From assembly GCF_003574445.1 (NCBI RefSeq), contig NZ_KZ984554.1:165498-229497 (forward strand): a stretch of 64,000 nt of DNA. Direction: 5' to 3'. The notes beneath the pieces were generated by a model. It made no database searches, was not told where the DNA came from, and worked only from the letters and a program-made list of their open reading frames with translations. The position numbers and the translations under genes are program-made. The stretch is from Streptomyces sp. YIM 130001 (lineage in GTDB: Bacteria; Actinomycetota; Actinomycetes; Streptomycetales; Streptomycetaceae). Shown here piece after piece: positions 1 through 7,458 of this stretch; position 1 is the first letter of the stretch, and the number at the start of each line of letters is the position of its first letter.

Positions 1-150
1 GGCCGACGACGAGGAGTAGTCGGCGGACCAGCCACAGCGGTCGGATGTGCAGACGGCGGAGTGTTTGGTGTGGCCGTGGCGGTCGCGACGGATGCCGATC
101 TGGACCGGGCCGATGCGCATCACGGAGTGGAAGTGATCGCGAGCAGGCAT
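1..150 (-). CDS. Mobile element transfer protein, N-terminal part only
   Basis: Fifty codons are visible before the gene runs off the left edge. The protein begins MPARDHFHSVMRIGPVQIG and has a cysteine pair in CTSDRCGW. It resembles the small transfer proteins of Streptomyces integrative elements, which sit next to spd genes; their biochemical role is unknown. The ATG at 148-150 follows an AAAGGGAG ribosome site. It lies just downstream of the SpdB-like gene on the same strand, so it probably belongs to the transfer operon. The C-terminus is outside the window. Confidence 0.6.
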   Translation of the reverse strand, partial: MPARDHFHSVMRIGPVQIGIRRDRHGHTKHSAVCTSDRCGWSADYSSSSA

Positions 151-171
151 AGCGGTATCTCCCTTTGCTGG

Positions 172-810
172 TCAGGTGAGTTGGGCGGCGATGGCGTCGG
201 CCATCGGGGCAGGGACGCCGAGGCGGGCGCGCAGGGTGTCGGTGTCGATCCGTGTGCCGGTGCGGGTGTGGTGGTCGTCGGCGACCTTGCGGGCGTGCGT
301 CACCAACGCTTCCGGGACCGCGACCGGCGCAGCGGCCGGGGGCAGTTCCGGAGCGGGATCAGGCGCAGGAGCCGATTCCGGCATGACGGCTGGTGCGGGG
401 TCATCCGCAGTGGGCGCCGTCGTTTCGGCCGGCATAACGGGTTCCCGGTCGGGGGTGGTGTGGGCGAGGAGGGTTCCGCCGAGGAAGGCGAGGGCGGGCC
501 ATCCTGCGACGCCGAACCGGAGCCAGGCGGGCGGGTGTTGGAGGTCGAGGAATCCGGCGGTCGCGACGTTCGCACCGAGCGAGGCGACCAGGGCGATCAC
601 GAACCAGCACCACGCCAGACGGTTCGGACCGCCGTGGCGGAGTCGGCGCCAGGCGACGACGAGGAGCAGGTCAACGCTGATCGGATACGCCCAGGCTTTC
701 CATCCGTTCTGCCCCGCAGCGGCGGCGACTTCCTGGAGGTGGGCGAAGGAGAGGGCACCGGCGATCACGGCCTGAACGAGTACGGCGTCGAGACGGAACC
801 TGCGGACCAT
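172..810 (-). CDS. spdB: SpdB-like membrane protein (DUF2637), plasmid spread
   Basis: A 212-residue protein with about four hydrophobic segments in the first 120 residues, for example around LVQAVIAGALSF and WCWFVIALVASLGANV. A Pro/Ala-rich linker follows, then a soluble C-terminal tail. This is the layout of DUF2637/SpdB proteins that help conjugative elements spread inside the recipient mycelium. The start at 808-810 is chosen because GGAGGTGA lies just upstream; the frame is open further but has no comparable site. It lies in a same-strand series with tra and the small proteins. The family call rests on topology and context. Confidence 0.7.
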   Translation of the reverse strand: MVRRFRLDAVLVQAVIAGALSFAHLQEVAAAAGQNGWKAWAYPISVDLLLVVAWRRLRHGGPNRLAWCWFVIALVASLGANVATAGFLDLQHPPAWLRFGVAGWPALAFLGGTLLAHTTPDREPVMPAETTAPTADDPAPAVMPESAPAPDPAPELPPAAAPVAVPEALVTHARKVADDHHTRTGTRIDTDTLRARLGVPAPMADAIAAQLT

Positions 811-893
811 GACGGTCACCTCCTTGATCGGGGTGTGGGGGCCGGGACGGGGCGGGGATGCGATGTCCGGCCGCCCGGTCCCGGCGAGTGGGA

Positions 894-1076
894 TCACTCG
901 GGGGCGTGGCCGGTGCCGAGGCAGGCCAGGCACATGCCGGTCTGCTCACCGACGACGCGCCGGAGGGGGCCGGTGCGGATGAGGCGGGAAGCCTCTCCGG
1001 TGCCCTTGCACGTCGGGCACGGCGTGGGCTGCGGGCGACGGGTCCGGGGCTTCTTCGCGGTGGCCACGGTCACCAC
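894..1076 (-). CDS. Small CxxC zinc-ribbon-like protein of the AICE transfer operon
   Basis: A 60-residue protein with two cysteine pairs, CPTCKGTG and CLACLGTG, that resemble the CxxCxGxG knuckles of DnaJ and probably bind zinc. The GTG start at 1074-1076 overlaps the stop codon of the upstream gene, suggesting translational coupling. Small Cys-rich proteins of this kind are common between tra and spd genes of actinomycete integrative elements. No specific function is known. Confidence 0.6.
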   Translation of the reverse strand: MVTVATAKKPRTRRPQPTPCPTCKGTGEASRLIRTGPLRRVVGEQTGMCLACLGTGHAPE

Positions 1077-1258
1077 CCGCCCAGGTAGTCGGGACCGTCA
1101 GCCGGGTCGTTGCCGGTCGGAGGCTCGGGCAGGGATGCGGCCAGGGCCGGGGCGACGGTGATGATGAACGCGTCGTCGCAGTCGTGGCGGTCGCTGTAGA
1201 GAGCCAGGTCGGCGAGCAGTGCCACGGTGCGGGCGAAGTCCGCGCAGTCCTCACACAT
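1070..1258 (-). CDS. Small acidic hypothetical protein of the AICE
   Basis: A 62-residue acidic protein beginning MCEDCADFARTVALLADLA, with no recognised domain. The ATG at 1256-1258 is preceded by GGAAAGGA; a GTG one codon earlier is an alternative. Its stop overlaps the start of the next small gene, so the two are probably translated together. Position between tra and spdB is typical for accessory transfer proteins. It is called from frame, coupling and ribosome site rather than homology. Confidence 0.5.
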   Translation of the reverse strand: MCEDCADFARTVALLADLALYSDRHDCDDAFIITVAPALAASLPEPPTGNDPADGPDYLGGW

Positions 1259-1345
1259 CACGCAGTCCTTTCCAGGGATTCAGGCATGGCAGGGGTAGGG
1301 ACCCGGCGCGAAACGGTCACGCCAACCGGTGGGAACAGAGGCGAC

Positions 1346-2701
1346 TCAGGCGGCGGCGGGGGTCTTCTCGACCGCCGGGGCAGGCACCGGTGTCAGATGC
1401 GGCACCACGGGCCGGAACTCGGCGAGTGCGGGAACGTCAGGGGTGCGGTGCGCGTGCCGGTTGCAGGCGTTCACGGCCTGCCGCAGCGTCGTATGCGGAG
1501 CCCGTATACGAGACCAGCCACCCGCCATATCCGCCGCCACAGCCACCCCCGGCGTCTCGGTAGCAATCTGGATCGCAGCCAAGACCGCGTCGGGGGCGAT
1601 GTCACCGAACGCCATGTTCGCCGACGTTTCATCGTTCACGCGGTGGGCGGTACGGCCGGTGAGCTGGGCCCGCAGCATCGTGATGCCCTTACCGAGTTCG
1701 GAGCCGAAGCGCTGACCACAGATCTCCAGATACACCCCCGCAGCCCTGCCGAGCTGAGCCAGCCGGACCAGGCTCGTGATGATCCGGTCCCGGCGCTTCT
1801 CCTCATCCCGCGAGGCATACAGGGCAAGTTCGGCGACCTCATCCACGATCACCACCACCGGCACCGGACGGATGTCGTCGGGCAGGTCCCAGATGTCAGC
1901 GGCGATCTCCGCATCCGGGATGTCGGCGCTGATCCGCTGGTGCGCCCGGATCAGTTGGTACACGTCCTGCATGTGCCCCACCAACGCCGCCAGCAGATCA
2001 TGCGCCGTATCCGGATCATCGGCCAGCGCGGTGAAGCGACGGGCCATCGGAGCTTGCTCGACCCCTTGCTTGCAGTCGATCCCGACCAACGCCACCTCGT
2101 GTGGGGCGAGTTCGGTGATCAAGTTGCGCTGATACACGGACTTGCCGGACTCCGTGGCACCCAAGGTCAACGCGTGGGGAACACGGCGGTAGTCGCGGTA
2201 GTGCACGCCACCGTCTTCCCGCATCGCGACCGGCACACGCACCGCAGACCGTTCCGCCTTCGCGGGCATCTGGACACGCTTCAGCACGTCGTAGCCGGTC
2301 ATCGCGATCTCCACGACACCCGACCGCAGCTCACGCGACGACACCCCATACATCCCGAACGAATGCCGCAACCGGTCCGTCGAAGCTGACACATCGAAAG
2401 CATCCTGACCAGCACGAAGCTTGATCCGCAGCACCAGCCCGGTCCGCGTCGGCCGCAGCCGCAGGATGCGCGGGGATCGCGGGCCAGGCATGCCATGGTT
2501 CGCCGCACGAGCCAGGGTCAGCCGCCACCGAGCAGGCGGCACGGTCAGCCCACAGGCATCCATCACCGAGCGGTAGCGAACCAGCGTCCGCAGCCCGGCG
2601 AACGTGACCCCGAAGCTCATCCAGTACCAAGCCGGACGCCGCCACCGAAGCACCACCGCGACCACGACCACGAACCCGACGACGATCACTAACCGGCCCA
2701 T
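1346..2701 (-). CDS. tra: FtsK/SpoIIIE-type conjugative DNA translocase (Tra)
   Basis: A 451-residue Tra protein. Two hydrophobic stretches at the N-terminus are followed by a P-loop ATPase domain with Walker A GATESGKSV near residues 181-189 and Walker B VVVIVDE near 282-288. Such proteins move unprocessed double-stranded plasmid DNA between hyphae and are the only transfer protein strictly needed by pSAM2-like elements. The ATG at 2699-2701 overlaps the upstream stop (TGATCATG), so it is coupled to the 119-residue gene before it. The C-terminal tail is Pro/Ala-rich. Membrane anchoring is inferred from the hydrophobic N-terminus. Confidence 0.9.
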   Translation of the reverse strand: MGRLVIVVGFVVVVAVVLRWRRPAWYWMSFGVTFAGLRTLVRYRSVMDACGLTVPPARWRLTLARAANHGMPGPRSPRILRLRPTRTGLVLRIKLRAGQDAFDVSASTDRLRHSFGMYGVSSRELRSGVVEIAMTGYDVLKRVQMPAKAERSAVRVPVAMREDGGVHYRDYRRVPHALTLGATESGKSVYQRNLITELAPHEVALVGIDCKQGVEQAPMARRFTALADDPDTAHDLLAALVGHMQDVYQLIRAHQRISADIPDAEIAADIWDLPDDIRPVPVVVIVDEVAELALYASRDEEKRRDRIITSLVRLAQLGRAAGVYLEICGQRFGSELGKGITMLRAQLTGRTAHRVNDETSANMAFGDIAPDAVLAAIQIATETPGVAVAADMAGGWSRIRAPHTTLRQAVNACNRHAHRTPDVPALAEFRPVVPHLTPVPAPAVEKTPAAA

Positions 2702-2703
2702 GA

Positions 2704-3063
2704 TCAAGCCGCCTTGGACTTGGCGGCGCTCGCGGACTCCGCCAGCGAGGTGACGGCGACCGCGCGGAACGCGATGCCGTGCCGCTTCTGCCCGTTGAAC
2801 TCGTTCTCCCAGGGGGCTGCCACAAGCCCTGTCAGCGCGACCGGGGTGCCCATGGTCATCTCGCCGGAGAGACCAGGCTGCGGAACAGTGACCTTCAGAA
2901 TCTCGACCTCGTCATTGGACGAGAACATGACCTCGACCGTCATCAACGTGACGCCCTCAGCATCCGTCGCGATCTCGCCGGTCCTGCGGTCCTTCACCTT
3001 GGGCTGCGGAGCCTTGGCCGCCATCACGGTGGCCGTCGACACGTCTACGGGAATCTGACGCAT
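2704..3063 (-). CDS. Conserved AICE protein upstream of tra
   Basis: A 119-residue protein starting MRQIPVDVSTATVMAAKAP, with no recognised enzyme motif. Similar small proteins precede the FtsK-like gene in many Streptomyces integrative elements; their role is not established. The start at 3061-3063 follows an AGGAGA site; longer in-frame starts upstream lack one. It is the first gene of the leftward transfer operon, and its promoter must lie in the 3064-3230 gap shared with the divergent XRE regulator, where repeated GGGACGT motifs are seen. Confidence 0.65.
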   Translation of the reverse strand: MRQIPVDVSTATVMAAKAPQPKVKDRRTGEIATDAEGVTLMTVEVMFSSNDEVEILKVTVPQPGLSGEMTMGTPVALTGLVAAPWENEFNGQKRHGIAFRAVAVTSLAESASAAKSKAA

Positions 3064-3157
3064 TGTCTGTTCTCCTGATTCTGCGGGGAGTTGCGCGCCG
3101 TTGTTCGGCGGTGAGATCAGGAGACCGCGAGAGGGGGTGGACGTAGTACGGTCCGCA

Positions 3158-3196
3158 GGGACGTTTAGGGACGTCTTTGGTTGGGGTAAAACGTCC
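3158..3196. promoter_or_regulatory. Candidate operator: GGGACGT repeats between tra operon and XRE gene
   Basis: Two direct copies of GGGACGT (3158-3164 and 3168-3174) are followed by the inverted core ACGTCC (3191-3196). They occupy the only divergent intergenic gap of the element, between the tra operon and the XRE regulator. In pSAM2 the KorSA repressor binds the tra promoter and its own promoter, so these repeats are good candidates for the regulator's site. This is inference from position and repetition. Confidence 0.4.
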
Positions 3197-3230
3197 TCAG
3201 CCGTCCACGGGTCCAAGAGAGGCACACGCC

Positions 3231-3962
3231 ATGGCCAACGAACGCTTACGCGCAGCGATTTCAGCCCAGGGCAAGACGGTCCAAGCCGTCGCCGAACATG
3301 TCGAGGTGGACCCGAAGAGCGTGGAGCGCTGGATAACTCTCGACCGCACTCCGCACCGACGTCATCGGTGGGTGACCGCCACGTTCCTCGGAGTCGACGA
3401 GGTCTACCTCTGGCCCACCGTCGAGAAGCAGGTCGAGACCGCTAGCGCTTCCGAACTCGTCACGTACTACCCGCACCGTGGCGCCGTTCCCGCTTCCCTG
3501 TGGTCGTCGTTGATCGACCAGGCGACGAACCACGTCGAGATCCTCGTCTACGCCGGGCTGTTCTTGTTCGACGGACACCCCGACCTGCCAGACCAGTTGG
3601 CCGACAAGGCACGGGCAGGCGCTCAGGTGCGAATCCTGCTGGGCGACCCCGATTCTGAGATGGTCCGTCAGCGCGGGGTGGAGGAAGGAATCGGCGACGA
3701 CTTGGCCGCGCGTGCCCGAATCACCCGGCGCTACCTCGAACCAGCCGCCGACGTGCCGGGGGTTGAGGTCCGGCTACACGACACGATCCTCTACAACTCG
3801 ATCTATCGGTTCGACGACGACATCTTGGTGAACCCGCACGTCCTCGGGGCCCCGGCTGGACAGAACCCGGTCCTGCACTTCCGCTACCTCCCGGGCGCCC
3901 GCACCTTCCGTCACTACATGCGGAGCTTCGACTACGCCTGGGAGCGCGGCACGGCGTCGTAG
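3231..3962 (+). CDS. XRE-family regulator with PLD-like C-terminal domain
   Basis: A 243-residue protein. The N-terminal 60 residues form a helix-turn-helix (KTVQAVAEHVEVDPKSVERW). The remainder resembles a phospholipase-D-like fold seen in some actinobacterial regulators (VRILLGDPDSEMVRQRG, then LHDTILYNSIYRFDDDILVN), but a full pair of HKD motifs is not present. The ATG at 3231 follows AAGAGAGG. By position, divergent from tra and upstream of a Nudix gene, it takes the place of KorSA in pSAM2. It may repress transfer until a signal is sensed by the C-terminal domain; that part is inference. Confidence 0.7.
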   Translation: MANERLRAAISAQGKTVQAVAEHVEVDPKSVERWITLDRTPHRRHRWVTATFLGVDEVYLWPTVEKQVETASASELVTYYPHRGAVPASLWSSLIDQATNHVEILVYAGLFLFDGHPDLPDQLADKARAGAQVRILLGDPDSEMVRQRGVEEGIGDDLAARARITRRYLEPAADVPGVEVRLHDTILYNSIYRFDDDILVNPHVLGAPAGQNPVLHFRYLPGARTFRHYMRSFDYAWERGTAS

Positions 3963-3996
3963 TCGATTCGGCCGGCATACGTGCGACGCTGGAGTC

Positions 3997-4467
3997 ATGG
4001 CCCGCGTCGACTACTTCAACGACCCGAACGCCCCCCAGGCGAACAGCATCGTCCCGTCCGTGACAGCCGTCGCCCTCAATCAGGCGGGGGAAGTCCTGCT
4101 GATCCACAAGACCGACAACGACCTGTGGGCACTGCCCGGCGGCGGGGTCGACGTCGGCGAAGCCGTCGCGGACGCGGCAGTACGGGAGACGAAGGAAGAG
4201 ACCGGATTCGACGTCGAGATCACCGGCCTGGTCGGCCTCTACACGAACCCGGGTCACGTGATGGCGTACGACGACGGAGAGGTCCGGCAACAGTTCTCGA
4301 TCTGCTTCACGGCACGGATCACCGGCGGTGAACTCCGTACGAGCAGCGAGAGCAAGGAAGTCGCGTTCGTGGCGCCCGCCGAGCTGGACGGACTGAACAT
4401 CCACCCGTCCATGCGCATGCGGATCGATCACGGGTTGGCCAACCGGCCTCAGCCGTACATCGGTTGA
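3997..4467 (+). CDS. Nudix hydrolase, possible Pif-type transfer immunity protein
   Basis: A 156-residue Nudix protein with a complete Nudix box at residues 49-71: G, then E55, R63-E64, E67-E68 and G70, matching GX5EX7REUXEEXGU. In pSAM2 the Nudix protein Pif is encoded with korSA and prevents transfer into cells that already carry the element. The same order (regulator, 34-base gap, Nudix gene) is seen here, so a Pif-like role is plausible. The substrate cannot be told from sequence. The gene ends one base before the convergent HD-domain gene ends. Confidence 0.8.
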   Translation: MARVDYFNDPNAPQANSIVPSVTAVALNQAGEVLLIHKTDNDLWALPGGGVDVGEAVADAAVRETKEETGFDVEITGLVGLYTNPGHVMAYDDGEVRQQFSICFTARITGGELRTSSESKEVAFVAPAELDGLNIHPSMRMRIDHGLANRPQPYIG

Positions 4468-5019
4468 TCAGGAGTCGAGGCGAGCACGCGTCCGCCCCAC
4501 GGCGCCACCGAGGTAGGGACGAGCTTTGCTGATCGCGGTGTGCACTTCGCTGCCCTCCTCGTAGCGGTCGAGGATCTCGTCAATCCGACGGTCGAAGTCG
4601 AAGGACTGCCCGGCGGGACCAGTCGTCATATCCGCGTAGATCAACGCGTCCAAGAGTGGCGAGTCCTCCCGCTCGTACACCGCCAACTCAACCGAGAGCC
4701 CACGCTGTTCTGCCTCGTACGTGGCGCCGGAGTGATGAGCGACCAGGCGCACCAGACGATCCGAGGCGCCCTGCTGGACCAAGTACCGCGCGCCGTCCAA
4801 CGGATGAAAGCCGGTTTGCCGAAGCTCGGGTGCGTACCCGATGTCATGCAGCCAAGCCGCGGCCACGAGGAGATCCCGTTCGGCCTCAGGCACAGCGGTG
4901 ACCGCTTCGCGGGCACGGGCCGCAACGGCCTGTGTGTGCAACCAGCGATTACCGAGCGGCGGCAACAGGGACTCAGCCAGTTCGGCCGCTCCCTGGGGCG
5001 TATCAACAGCAGAGGGCAT
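4468..5019 (-). CDS. HD-domain protein of the AICE
   Basis: A 183-residue protein with HD-superfamily metal ligands: an early His in WLHTQA, the HD pair in AAWLHDIGYAP and a later HH in LVAHHSG. HD proteins are usually phosphohydrolases acting on nucleotides; the substrate here is unknown. The ATG at 5017-5019 is preferred over a GTG nine bases upstream, because the -10 TACCGT (5027-5032) ends seven bases before the ATG and overlaps the GTG, which suggests a leaderless message. The gene is convergent with, and directly abuts, the Nudix gene. Confidence 0.75.
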   Translation of the reverse strand: MPSAVDTPQGAAELAESLLPPLGNRWLHTQAVAARAREAVTAVPEAERDLLVAAAWLHDIGYAPELRQTGFHPLDGARYLVQQGASDRLVRLVAHHSGATYEAEQRGLSVELAVYEREDSPLLDALIYADMTTGPAGQSFDFDRRIDEILDRYEEGSEVHTAISKARPYLGGAVGRTRARLDS

Positions 5020-5020
5020 A

Positions 5021-5221
5021 CACAGCACGGTAGCCGAGTCGTCCGACGAGTCGACAGCCCAGACCGCCAGGGCAAGCCAGAGCGCGGACAGACTTTCTCT
5101 ACTTCATCAAGACCCCCGCGCACGGCGCGGGGGGCGCGCCGCCTTGCGGCGCGGCCGGCCTCCATGTCTTCGCCACCGGCAGGCCGCGCCCGTCGACGCG
5201 CCAGCGTGCTCGGGGAGAGGG
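5021..5221. repeat. Element repeat A, copy 1 (HD-gene upstream region)
   Basis: This 200-base stretch recurs at 6352-6540. Both copies share the blocks AGCGCGGACAGACTTT, CTACTTCATCAAGACCCCCG and CTCCATGTCTTCGCC, and differ mainly by an extra GC-rich segment in this copy near 5131-5158. It contains the HD-gene promoter and no convincing coding sequence of its own. Confidence 0.7.
5027..5056 (-). promoter_or_regulatory. Leaderless promoter of the HD-domain gene
   Basis: Reading leftward, TGTCGA (-35, 5051-5056) is followed after 18 bases by TACCGT (-10, 5027-5032) and, seven bases later, by the ATG at 5019. This spacing fits a leaderless sigma-70-type promoter. A diverged copy of the segment exists at 6352-6540, but there the start codon context is lost. 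Confidence 0.45.
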
Positions 5222-5275
5222 AAGAATAAAGACCCGCGTGGCTGGGACGGTCGGCTCCACGGCTTTAGGCAGCCA

Positions 5276-5387
5276 CTTTGGGGCGAGCCTCGAAGATCAT
5301 GGCCCCGACGTCGAGCTACAACGGGCAGGTCCACAAGACTGCCCGACGCGCAGCCAGCTTAAGGGGCCATGATCACTCGCCCCAAAG
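5276..5387. repeat. Long nested inverted repeat
   Basis: Outer arms CTTTGGGGCGAG (5276-5287) and CTCGCCCCAAAG (5376-5387) pair perfectly. Inner arms GATCATGGCCCC (5295-5306) and GGGGCCATGATC (5363-5374) also pair perfectly. The central loop holds a third hairpin, CGGGCAG (5322-5328) with CTGCCCG (5339-5345). The structure starts 37 bases after the stop of the leftward receiver gene, so it could be its terminator, but its size and nesting also fit a single-strand origin or protein site. It lies in the 5029-5423 gap, which has no gene. Confidence 0.7.
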
Positions 5388-5423
5388 CAGCTCCAGCCCA
5401 AACCCGCTCCACCGACCGCGTTG

Positions 5424-6056
5424 TTACAACGCCCCCATACGGGCCCGTTCCATAAGATCAATGACGTAGTGAACGAGCTCGACGGGTGCCGTAGTGGCGG
5501 CAAAGATCCTGCGATCGACGCCTCTCTCTGGGTCGAAGCGGCCTGTATAGATCAGGACCGGAACATCGATCCCGTGGCGCTCAATGATTCGGAGCATCTT
5601 GATTCCAGCTTGAGGGTCACCGTCCCGGTTTAGATCGCTCACAATGATGTCGTATGGCCTTCGTCGAAACAGGGGCGTGGCCTGCTCGGTCGACAGAGCG
5701 AGATCGATGTGCATTCCGGCGGCGCGAAAGAGTTCGACAAGAGGGGCGTTGCCCTCCGGGAGATCATCGACCCACAGGACTCTTCCCCCTTGCAGTACGT
5801 CCGCAGCGTGCTCGAGCCTTCCCAGCGCCGTGCGCCTGGCGGTGGCAGTGACCAACGTTTGGCTTTCGTCCTGGGCTCGGTCGAGCAACTCCCCAGCTAG
5901 CTCAACTTCAACGCCCAGTGCTCTCAGGGCAGTTAACCGCGGAACCATGCGTTGGATGAGCGTTCCTCGCAAAGTGAAATACACGATGGCCGCAAACACG
6001 ACCCAAAGCGTGGCAGGTACGGTCCCTATGATCTTGTTCCAAACGGCATCGGACAT
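5424..6056 (-). CDS. Membrane-anchored receiver-domain protein (orphan)
   Basis: A 210-residue protein with one N-terminal membrane segment (VPATLWVVFAAIVYFTL), a helical linker, and a C-terminal response-regulator receiver domain. The receiver has the acidic pair in VLWVDD (residues 96-98), a candidate phospho-acceptor Asp141 in IIVSDLNRDG, and Thr171 in VLIYTG; the usual conserved Lys is not evident. There is no DNA-binding output domain. The ATG at 6054-6056 was chosen because the receiver and membrane segment are complete from there; the frame stays open to 6164. It is element cargo next to attR, with unknown function. Confidence 0.65.
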   Translation of the reverse strand: MSDAVWNKIIGTVPATLWVVFAAIVYFTLRGTLIQRMVPRLTALRALGVEVELAGELLDRAQDESQTLVTATARRTALGRLEHAADVLQGGRVLWVDDLPEGNAPLVELFRAAGMHIDLALSTEQATPLFRRRPYDIIVSDLNRDGDPQAGIKMLRIIERHGIDVPVLIYTGRFDPERGVDRRIFAATTAPVELVHYVIDLMERARMGAL

Positions 6057-6142
6057 CTCGCCATCATCCGAGTTCTGGTCGAACTGTGCGGCCCCTTCAT
6101 GGAAGAACGGCACCCGAGATGGAGCTGAGGACCGATGGAGTC

Positions 6143-6225
6143 TGACATCCACAGCTGACATCAACGGCGGTGGATTTCCACGGTCGTTGGGGTACCTCCC
6201 CGGAACTCAAGCGGCAGGAAGGGGC
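6143..6225. repeat. Element repeat B, copy 1 (candidate attachment arm)
   Basis: This segment is repeated at 7459-7541 with about 80% identity by eye. It includes two direct TGACATC motifs (TGACATCCACAGC, TGACATCAACGGC) and the shared string CGGCGGTGGAT. It lies directly left of the tRNA fragment, so it may hold integrase arm-type sites; that is inferred from position only. Confidence 0.55.
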
Positions 6226-6249
6226 GCCCGCAGCAGGCCCCCGAGGGAA

Positions 6250-6291
6250 CTTACAAGGCAGATGTCGGCGGTTCGAAACCGTCCGCGCCCA
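6250..6291 (+). other. attR: 3' half of tRNA-Val(UAC)
   Basis: The sequence reads as the 3' half of a tRNA: anticodon loop CTTACAA (anticodon TAC, 6250-6256), stem GGCAG, variable ATGTC, T-arm GGCGG-TTCGAAA-CCGTC, acceptor CGCGCCC and discriminator A6291. Bases left of 6250 do not complete the anticodon stem, so this is not a whole gene. AICEs integrate into tRNA 3' ends and leave such a fragment at one end. The tRNA-type terminator directly right shows that chromosome begins here and that the element lies to the left. Confidence 0.8.
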
Positions 6292-6298
6292 CGAGTGC

Positions 6299-6332
6299 AA
6301 AGACCCCCAGTCGATCTTGGCTGGGGGTCTTT
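6299..6332 (+). terminator. Native tRNA-Val terminator
   Basis: AAAGACCCCCAG (6299-6310) and CTGGGGGTCTTT (6321-6332) form a perfect 12-bp stem around a 10-base loop, ending in a T run. It lies eight bases after the tRNA 3' end, as expected for the original chromosomal tRNA terminator. Confidence 0.8.
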
Positions 6333-6351
6333 GACATGAGCAGACGGCGTG

Positions 6352-6540
6352 CACAACACGGTAGTCGAGTCGTTCGTCGGGTCGGCGGCCACGGACGACC
6401 AGGGCAAGCCTGAGCGCGGACAGACTTTCCCTACTTCATCAAGACCCCCGCGCACGGCGCGGCCCCGCCTCCATGTCTTCGCCGCCGGCAGGCGTGCTCG
6501 TCGACGCGCCAGCGTGCGTGCGGGCGAAGGGGGGAGATGT
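6352..6540. repeat. Element repeat A, copy 2 (outside attR)
   Basis: Diverged copy of 5021-5221. On the minus strand it keeps the -10 TACCGT, but the HD-gene start is replaced and homology stops close to the tRNA terminator. The HD gene itself is absent. The segment looks like a residue of an older related element. Confidence 0.6.
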
Positions 6541-6654
6541 TGTCGGCGGTCACAAGATGATGCCTCCGGCGGGGGATCGGCCGGCACCGGGGTGGAGAAG
6601 AGGCGCCGTCGTCGGCTACCGGCTCGTAGTGGGGTGCGTGGGGAGGTTTCCAAC

Positions 6655-6765
6655 CCGTCCGCCGTCGACTCAGGCGGAGCCGAGCAAATGTGGCCGTTGG
6701 CGTCCAGGTCGTTCGTACGGTGGCGCGCTCCACCTGGACGCCATGGACCAGGCCCGCTCCACGGT
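6655..6765 (-). pseudogene. Frameshifted relic of a tyrosine integrase C-terminus
   Basis: On the minus strand one frame reads VERATVRTT and, after a frame change, LDANGHICSAPPEST. Joined, this resembles the C-terminal catalytic block of tyrosine recombinases (H-A-x-V-R-T-T-L-D-x-Y-G-H-x-x-P), although the usual active-site Tyr is replaced by Asn. No longer open frame supports a functional gene. The stretch from 6541 to 6919 otherwise shows no gene. Confidence 0.35.
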
Positions 6766-6919
6766 GTGGGTCGACGGCGGGCGGGATGCAATCTGAGGTA
6801 GGTGGTCGGCGAGGCTGGGAGCGCAAGCGCGGATCCGACTCCGGGGCATGGAAGGGTACTCAGCGGCGGGGAGCAGGCCGTGCGCTCCTGCAGCGATCAA
6901 GACACTGGAGAGGCTCTGT

Positions 6920-7312
6920 ATGGCAACGCCGCTCTTTGTGCGGTTCCAGAGCACGACGCGTGGCCCAAGAGGCCGCTTTAGCGGCGTATTCGGCCTTGCG
7001 AACGGCTTGGCGCGAGCGGGCAAACTCGACGAGGCTCAGCACTGTTTCTGGAGGACCAGTAACGACTGGTACGACGCCAACTTCACCAACCCGGCAGATG
7101 TCGACCCCACCGTGTACGACGCACGCATCAACCCTGGCGCCACTGCATGGTTCAAAGCGACAGCGGTTCACCTCATCGAGCGCGTGACCGGCTATCTGGA
7201 CCTGTTGGAAGCACATGGCGTGGGATGTGAACGAGTTGAGTCGTCGAATCCCGGCAGGATCATCTACGAGGACGAGGAGCAGATTGTTGTCATCCCCTGG
7301 CCGGCAGAATGA
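6920..7312 (+). CDS. Hypothetical protein, probable element cargo
   Basis: A 130-residue protein beginning MATPLFVRFQSTTRGPRG, rich in aromatic residues in the middle (HCFWRTSNDWYDANF) and acidic near the C-terminus. No family was recognised. The ATG at 6920 follows GGAGAGG; an earlier in-frame ATG at 6848 has no such site. It lies between element repeats A and B, the same relative position as the receiver gene inside the AICE, so it is probably cargo of the older element. Confidence 0.55.
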   Translation: MATPLFVRFQSTTRGPRGRFSGVFGLANGLARAGKLDEAQHCFWRTSNDWYDANFTNPADVDPTVYDARINPGATAWFKATAVHLIERVTGYLDLLEAHGVGCERVESSNPGRIIYEDEEQIVVIPWPAE

Positions 7313-7458
7313 CGCGGCAATTCCCGCCCTCTGCCTTGCGGGCCTCGCTTCACTGGGCTGACGATGCACGTTTCGTGCGGGTGCGTGACTGCACGATGGT
7401 GGGTTATGGCGCGGCCGCCTGCCTGATGCACTCCGCCGCGAAGCTTGAGCCACGTCGT

